NCBI GenBank assembly: GCA_900544175.1
Contig: UQUN01000032.1
Span: 1-26,499 of the forward strand
Length of the DNA: 26,499 nt
Direction of reading: 5' to 3'
Source of the DNA: an uncultured Alistipes sp.
GTDB taxonomy: Bacteria > Bacteroidota > Bacteroidia > Bacteroidales > UBA932
The translations under genes were made by a program, and so were the position numbers. Every line of letters begins with the position of its first letter. The stretch's first letter is position 1. Positions 23,039 to 26,499 of this stretch are shown here, piece after piece. The notes beneath the pieces were generated by a model. That model made no database searches. It worked only from the letters and a program-made list of their open reading frames with translations, and was not told the origin of the DNA.

Positions 23039-24043
23039 ATGGCAACGGAAATATCAGCAATAGGCAAGCAGGCCCTGATGTCGCGGCTCTTCGAGGGCAG
23101 CGGCTTCGTGAATGGGCGGGGCTGCGCGTTCTCCGGGGACGGGGACTTCGGCACGGTACACAAGGTGTTCATGGAAAAGGTGGATTTCGACCTGACGTAC
23201 AATCCGCTGCGGCATCTCGGGTACAAGCTGGCCCTGAATGTCATCGGGGAGCTGTACGCGGGTATGTATTCTCCTGTGGGCATGGACGTGGTAGTGGCTT
23301 TGTCCAACCGCTTCTCGACCGAAGATGTGCAGGATCTGTGGGAGGGAGTCACCGCAGCGGTGAAGGAGCATGGTGTGAGGCATCTCTCCCTTGACCTGAT
23401 ACCGTCCGCGGCGGGCATGGTGGTGAGCATCGCGGCATACGGCTCTGCCGGGAAGGAAGTGGAACAGAAACGGAAAAAAGCTCAGTCAAAGGACCTGCTG
23501 GTCCTCAGCGGCGACCTCGGTGCGGCCTATATGGGGCTGCACGTATTAGAGAGGGAGAAGGCGGCTTTCGTGGGTACTCCTGCAGGGACGCAGCCCAAGC
23601 AGCCGGACCTGACGCAGTACAAATACATTGTAGGCGAATACCTCAGCCCCTACATCAAGCCGGGTATTCCGGGACGTTTCGCAGAGGCGGGTGTGGTTCC
23701 GTGCGGAGGATGTTTCGTCAGCAGGGGACTCGGGGAAGCGGCCAAGCGCATTGCCGCTGATACGGGTCTCGGAGTCAAGATCTACATAGGGAAGATTCCG
23801 ATTGCCTCCAAGACATTCGAAATGGCGCAGGAACTGAATCTCGACCCCATTACTGCCGCCGTCAACGGTGGGGATGACTACCGTCTTCTGTATATTGTCC
23901 CCCTCGAGTTCCACGAAACGCTCCGCCATGACTTCCAGGACTGGGACATCATCGGCCACCTCGCCCGTCCGGAAGTGGGAGAGGTCCTCGTCACCCCCGA
24001 GGGAGCGGAGATAGGCATCCATGCCCAGGGCTACGAACAATAA
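23039..24043 (+). CDS. ThiL-like (thiamine-monophosphate kinase family) protein with degenerate active site
   Basis: The 334-residue protein aligns along its whole length with Bacteroidota ThiL: VDFDLTYNPLRHLGYKLALN (about 48-67), LSNRFSTEDVQDL, VLSGDLGAAYMGLHVLEREKAAF (155-177), and the end of the chain with NGGDDYRLLY (276-285). ThiL phosphorylates thiamine monophosphate to the diphosphate. Nearly every acidic motif is changed: the GDDAA-type site is SGDGDFG (32-38), the TDxxxEGxHF site is KVFMEKVDF (42-50), the SDxxAMG site is IGELYAGM (69-76), the GGDT site is LSLDL (116-120) and the SDGL site is SRGL (228-231). It may be a pseudoenzyme or have a new role. Only 15 bp separate it from the fucosidase gene. 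Confidence 0.8.
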   Translation: MATEISAIGKQALMSRLFEGSGFVNGRGCAFSGDGDFGTVHKVFMEKVDFDLTYNPLRHLGYKLALNVIGELYAGMYSPVGMDVVVALSNRFSTEDVQDLWEGVTAAVKEHGVRHLSLDLIPSAAGMVVSIAAYGSAGKEVEQKRKKAQSKDLLVLSGDLGAAYMGLHVLEREKAAFVGTPAGTQPKQPDLTQYKYIVGEYLSPYIKPGIPGRFAEAGVVPCGGCFVSRGLGEAAKRIAADTGLGVKIYIGKIPIASKTFEMAQELNLDPITAAVNGGDDYRLLYIVPLEFHETLRHDFQDWDIIGHLARPEVGEVLVTPEGAEIGIHAQGYEQ

Positions 24044-24058
24044 TTTTACTGAAATACA

Positions 24059-25408
24059 ATGAAAAAGCATCTACTGTACATTGCGGCCCTGTCCCTGCTG
24101 GCAGCTGCCGCAGCCTCTTCTGCCTCGGCGCAGGAGAACTACCGGCCTTCGCCCGAGATTGTGGCGGCGCAGGAGCAATTCCGGGAGAACCGGTTCGGAA
24201 TATTCATTCACTGGGGTATTTACTCCATGTACGGCCAGGGCGAGTGGGCTCTGAACTACAACGGCCTGACCCACGAGGAGTACAGCAAGCTGGCCGGGGG
24301 ATTCTACCCCGCTGACTTCAACGCTGCGGAATGGGTGAGCGCCATCAAGGCCGCAGGGGCAAAGTACATCTGCATCACGACCCGGCACCACGACGGCTTC
24401 TCGATGTTCGACAGCAAATGCACTGACTACGACATCATGGACGCGACTCCGTTCAAGCGCGACATCATCGCCGAGCTGGCCGAGGAGTGCGAGCGTCAGG
24501 GAATAGCCCTGCATCTGTATTATTCGCTCATCGACTGGGGACGCAATGACGCGCCGCGCGGACGCACCGGACAGGAGACGGGCCGTCCAGAGGCCACCGA
24601 CCCCGACACCTATTTTGACTTCATGAAATGCCAGCTGACCGAACTGCTGACCCGCTACGGCAATGTGGGCTGCGTCTGGTTTGACGGCAACTGGGACCAC
24701 GAGGACGGCGAGCAGCCCTACGACTTCCGCTATGACGAGCTGTATCCGCTGATTCACAGACTGCAGCCCTCCTGCCTGATCGGCAACAACCACCATATCA
24801 CGCCTTATCCCGGAGAGGACATCCAGATCTTCGAGCGGGATATTCCCGGGGAGAATACCGCCGGCTGGCATAGCGGCGGAGTCAGCACGACCCTGCCGTT
24901 GGAGACCTGTCAGACCATGAACGGCTCCTGGGGCTACCGGATGCGGGACCAGGACTACAAGAGCACGGATGAGCTTATCCGCTACCTTGTGTCCACAGCC
25001 GGACGCGACGCCAATCTGCTGCTCAACGTGGGACCTCAGCCGGACGGCAACATCCCCGCAGCGGCTCTCGAGCGTCTGGCCGCGATGGGCGAGTGGCTTG
25101 CTGTCAACGGCGAGACAATCTATGGTACACGCAGTACTTTGGTTAAACCGCAGCCCTGGGGCGTGACCACTCATAAGGACGACCGGATGTGGCTGCACGT
25201 CTTCCCCGCCGATGCCTTCAAGGCCGCCTCGGACGGACAGATATACGTGCCCTACAAGGCCGGACGCAAAGTGGCCTCAGTCACTCCTTTCGGCTCGCCT
25301 GACGTGAAACTCGGCTTCAAGCAGTACAAGGAAGGCCTCTTCGTGACCCTGCCCTCCGACATGCCTGCCGACGTACCGGACTATATCGTCGAGGTTACTT
25401 TCAAATAG
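24059..25408 (+). CDS. Secreted alpha-L-fucosidase, GH29
   Basis: The 449-residue enzyme has a signal peptide (1-25, ending SASA-Q). Its GH29 barrel shows RFGIFIHWGIYSMYGQGEWAL (about 45-65), TTRHHDGFSMFDS (107-119), the nucleophile in CVWFDGNWDHE (Asp209) and WETC-like LETCQTMNGSWGY (281-293). Glu260 in IFERDIPG is a candidate acid/base. NLLLNVGPQPDG (319-330) is a family signature. It removes alpha-linked L-fucose from glycans such as host mucin or milk oligosaccharides in the periplasm or outside. No sulfatase, SusC/D or other glycan genes adjoin it, so it is not in a classic utilisation locus. It is probably cotranscribed with the ThiL-like gene. Confidence 0.94.
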   Translation: MKKHLLYIAALSLLAAAAASSASAQENYRPSPEIVAAQEQFRENRFGIFIHWGIYSMYGQGEWALNYNGLTHEEYSKLAGGFYPADFNAAEWVSAIKAAGAKYICITTRHHDGFSMFDSKCTDYDIMDATPFKRDIIAELAEECERQGIALHLYYSLIDWGRNDAPRGRTGQETGRPEATDPDTYFDFMKCQLTELLTRYGNVGCVWFDGNWDHEDGEQPYDFRYDELYPLIHRLQPSCLIGNNHHITPYPGEDIQIFERDIPGENTAGWHSGGVSTTLPLETCQTMNGSWGYRMRDQDYKSTDELIRYLVSTAGRDANLLLNVGPQPDGNIPAAALERLAAMGEWLAVNGETIYGTRSTLVKPQPWGVTTHKDDRMWLHVFPADAFKAASDGQIYVPYKAGRKVASVTPFGSPDVKLGFKQYKEGLFVTLPSDMPADVPDYIVEVTFK

Positions 25409-25447
25409 TTTACAGGAGCATTGTCTGCGGAAATAGGTTCATACTGT

Positions 25448-26257
25448 CTAAAATCTGAAACCGATATATAGGACAGTGCGAAAATCGCATGAGGAAAGCA
25501 TGGAGGCATCTTCCCTCTGCCATCCGGCGGCATTATCATTGAATGTGGCACCGGCATCGATTCCTATCACGTAATGGGTGAGGAATGTATATTCGTAGCG
25601 TAGGCCTGCATTTCCAGCAAGTCCGTTGATGTGGTATTGTGAGGTAAATGTCGTAAAAACCATAGGAGCTACGGTTGGGAACATCTGCTCTGCCCTGAAG
25701 CACAGTCCGTCGGCAAAATAGTATCCGATACCTGCGTAGACTGAGAACCGGTGATGCTCATTGTCTATCATGTGGAATACAGGCTTGACCGTGATAGCAA
25801 GCGAGTTGTGCCTTATCCACGCCAGATTGTTCAGATTGCTTCCTTGAGCAGCCTGTTCCTGCAGGTAGTCTTTTACTTCAGGAATATCACCTATTCCGGT
25901 TATGGAATTGCCGATGGCATCGGAGTAGACATAGGCATCTGCAAAGTCGGGAAAACCGTTTCTATAGGAACTCTGTATGTCCAATTCCAGGGAGAAGCGC
26001 TTCACTATGTCTCTCTGGTAGCTGAAACCATACACTGCAGTAGGATAGTGTCTGATATAGCCGACTGCGCCGTTGTCAGTGCCTGACTGATTTGTCCCAT
26101 AACTGTAAATCCCCCATAGCCCTATACCGCCATAAAAGCGGATCAGGTTAGATGTTCTTTCTTGTTTGTCAGAAGTGCCATGAGTCTGGCTCATGCCGTT
26201 GTAGCAGGCTGTACAGGCAAGAATCACGGACAAGAGTAATGATGTTATCTGCTTCAT
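25448..26257 (-). CDS. Putative outer-membrane beta-barrel protein
   Basis: The 269-residue protein starts with a signal peptide (MKQITSLLLSVILACTACYNGMSQ) and has alternating strands such as FYGGIGLWGIYSYG, AVYGFSYQRDIV, HRFSVYAGIGYYFADGL and LRYEYTFLTHYVIGIDAGATF. It ends in YIGFRF, an aromatic last residue typical of outer-membrane barrels. No plug or ligand motif is visible. A lipobox-like LAC is present in the signal, but the Q-T cleavage site and the barrel pattern make a lipoprotein less likely. It converges on the fucosidase gene with 39 bp between them and no visible terminator. Confidence 0.8.
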   Translation of the reverse strand: MKQITSLLLSVILACTACYNGMSQTHGTSDKQERTSNLIRFYGGIGLWGIYSYGTNQSGTDNGAVGYIRHYPTAVYGFSYQRDIVKRFSLELDIQSSYRNGFPDFADAYVYSDAIGNSITGIGDIPEVKDYLQEQAAQGSNLNNLAWIRHNSLAITVKPVFHMIDNEHHRFSVYAGIGYYFADGLCFRAEQMFPTVAPMVFTTFTSQYHINGLAGNAGLRYEYTFLTHYVIGIDAGATFNDNAAGWQREDASMLSSCDFRTVLYIGFRF

Positions 26258-26498
26258 GTTTATGGATTATTTGTTTGATTGCAAAACTTGAGAAGTCTCC
26301 CTGATATTGATAGATTCTCATTTTGGGTGATATGTTTTTCAGCTTGAATATAGTATCGCATAGCGGCTGCGTTATCACAGGTATTTCCCCTGATTCTTCC
26401 AAAATAATAAAGCGTCTTCTGTCCTCCGCGCAGCCGGGCAGGAGCAGTGTACCAGCATGAAAAAGTAGACACAGAAAAAATAATTCAGTTAAACATTT
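26169..26498 (-). CDS. Possible small lipoprotein, start beyond the window edge
   Basis: From the right edge inwards on the minus strand a frame runs open for 109 codons. It starts with a signal-like stretch (ELFFLCLLFHAGTLLLPGC, a good lipobox) and continues AEDRRRFIILEESGEIPVI, then QPLCDTIFKLKNISPKMRIY, a pattern slightly like a 6-bladed beta-propeller repeat. No ATG in this frame lies in the window before the signal, so the start is outside. The end overlaps the start of the barrel gene by 89 bp, which is odd and could mean a truncated older gene. Identity uncertain. Confidence 0.35.
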   Translation of the reverse strand, partial: KCLTELFFLCLLFHAGTLLLPGCAEDRRRFIILEESGEIPVITQPLCDTIFKLKNISPKMRIYQYQGDFSSFAIKQIIHKHEADNIITLVRDSCLYSLLQRHEPDSWHF

Positions 26499-26499
26499 T

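Noticed and set aside
24071..25198. A 375-codon minus-strand frame opposite the fucosidase gene.
   Set aside because: Shadow of a clear GH29 gene with signal peptide and catalytic motifs.

Overview
The window reads as a compact chromosomal segment of a member of Bacteroidota, most likely order Bacteroidales. The evidence is: several promoters with the TAnnTTTG -7 element (some with TTTG at -33), poor Shine-Dalgarno signals, a TlpA-type lipoprotein, an S37 peptidase, a secreted GH29 fucosidase, and AAA-ATPase/PD-(D/E)XK genes that recur in these genomes. The family cannot be fixed from the sequence. About 22 protein genes are present, most on the minus strand. I found no rRNA, tRNA, CRISPR array or complete insertion sequence.

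Layout. 73-398 is a decayed copy of the AAA-ATPase gene found intact at 10959-12569. 530-2608 (minus) is a sigma-factor module: ECF sigma factor, small putative anti-sigma factor, and a lipoprotein with a C-terminal membrane segment. A divergent membrane protein (2714-3373, plus) meets a TalC/FSA-type transaldolase (3469-4125, minus) at a bidirectional terminator. After a 340-bp non-coding stretch comes tyrS-rbfA-lolC/E-like permease (7321-4466, minus), tightly packed behind a promoter that overlaps a perfect 14-bp inverted repeat. 7414-10859 (minus) is S37 peptidase, DUF2156 protein, Sfp-type phosphopantetheinyl transferase and DUF1648 membrane protein. 10959-13637 holds two accessory genes, the AAA-ATPase/nuclease-like gene and a class II Fic gene, each with its own -7 element. 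13686-16995 is nrdJ-ispE. 17093-21029 is a suf iron-sulfur cluster operon (sufB, pnuC, sufC, sufD), with a PnuC-type transporter inside it and a short SufD. The right end has a divergent small membrane protein, a TlpA-like lipoprotein, a ThiL-like gene followed closely by a GH29 alpha-L-fucosidase, an outer-membrane barrel protein, and the end of a possible small lipoprotein.

Most of the window is housekeeping: translation (tyrS, rbfA), isoprenoid (ispE) and deoxyribonucleotide synthesis (cobalamin-dependent nrdJ), iron-sulfur assembly, lipoprotein sorting and sugar-phosphate metabolism. I do not see a clear new multi-gene system. The best candidates for something unusual are the ThiL homologue, which appears to have lost nearly all its metal- and nucleotide-binding acidic motifs and sits directly before a fucosidase; the inverted repeats at the tyrS and nrdJ promoters; the N-terminally short, cysteine-tailed SufD; and the Fic gene with a 21-bp in-frame tandem repeat in its linker.
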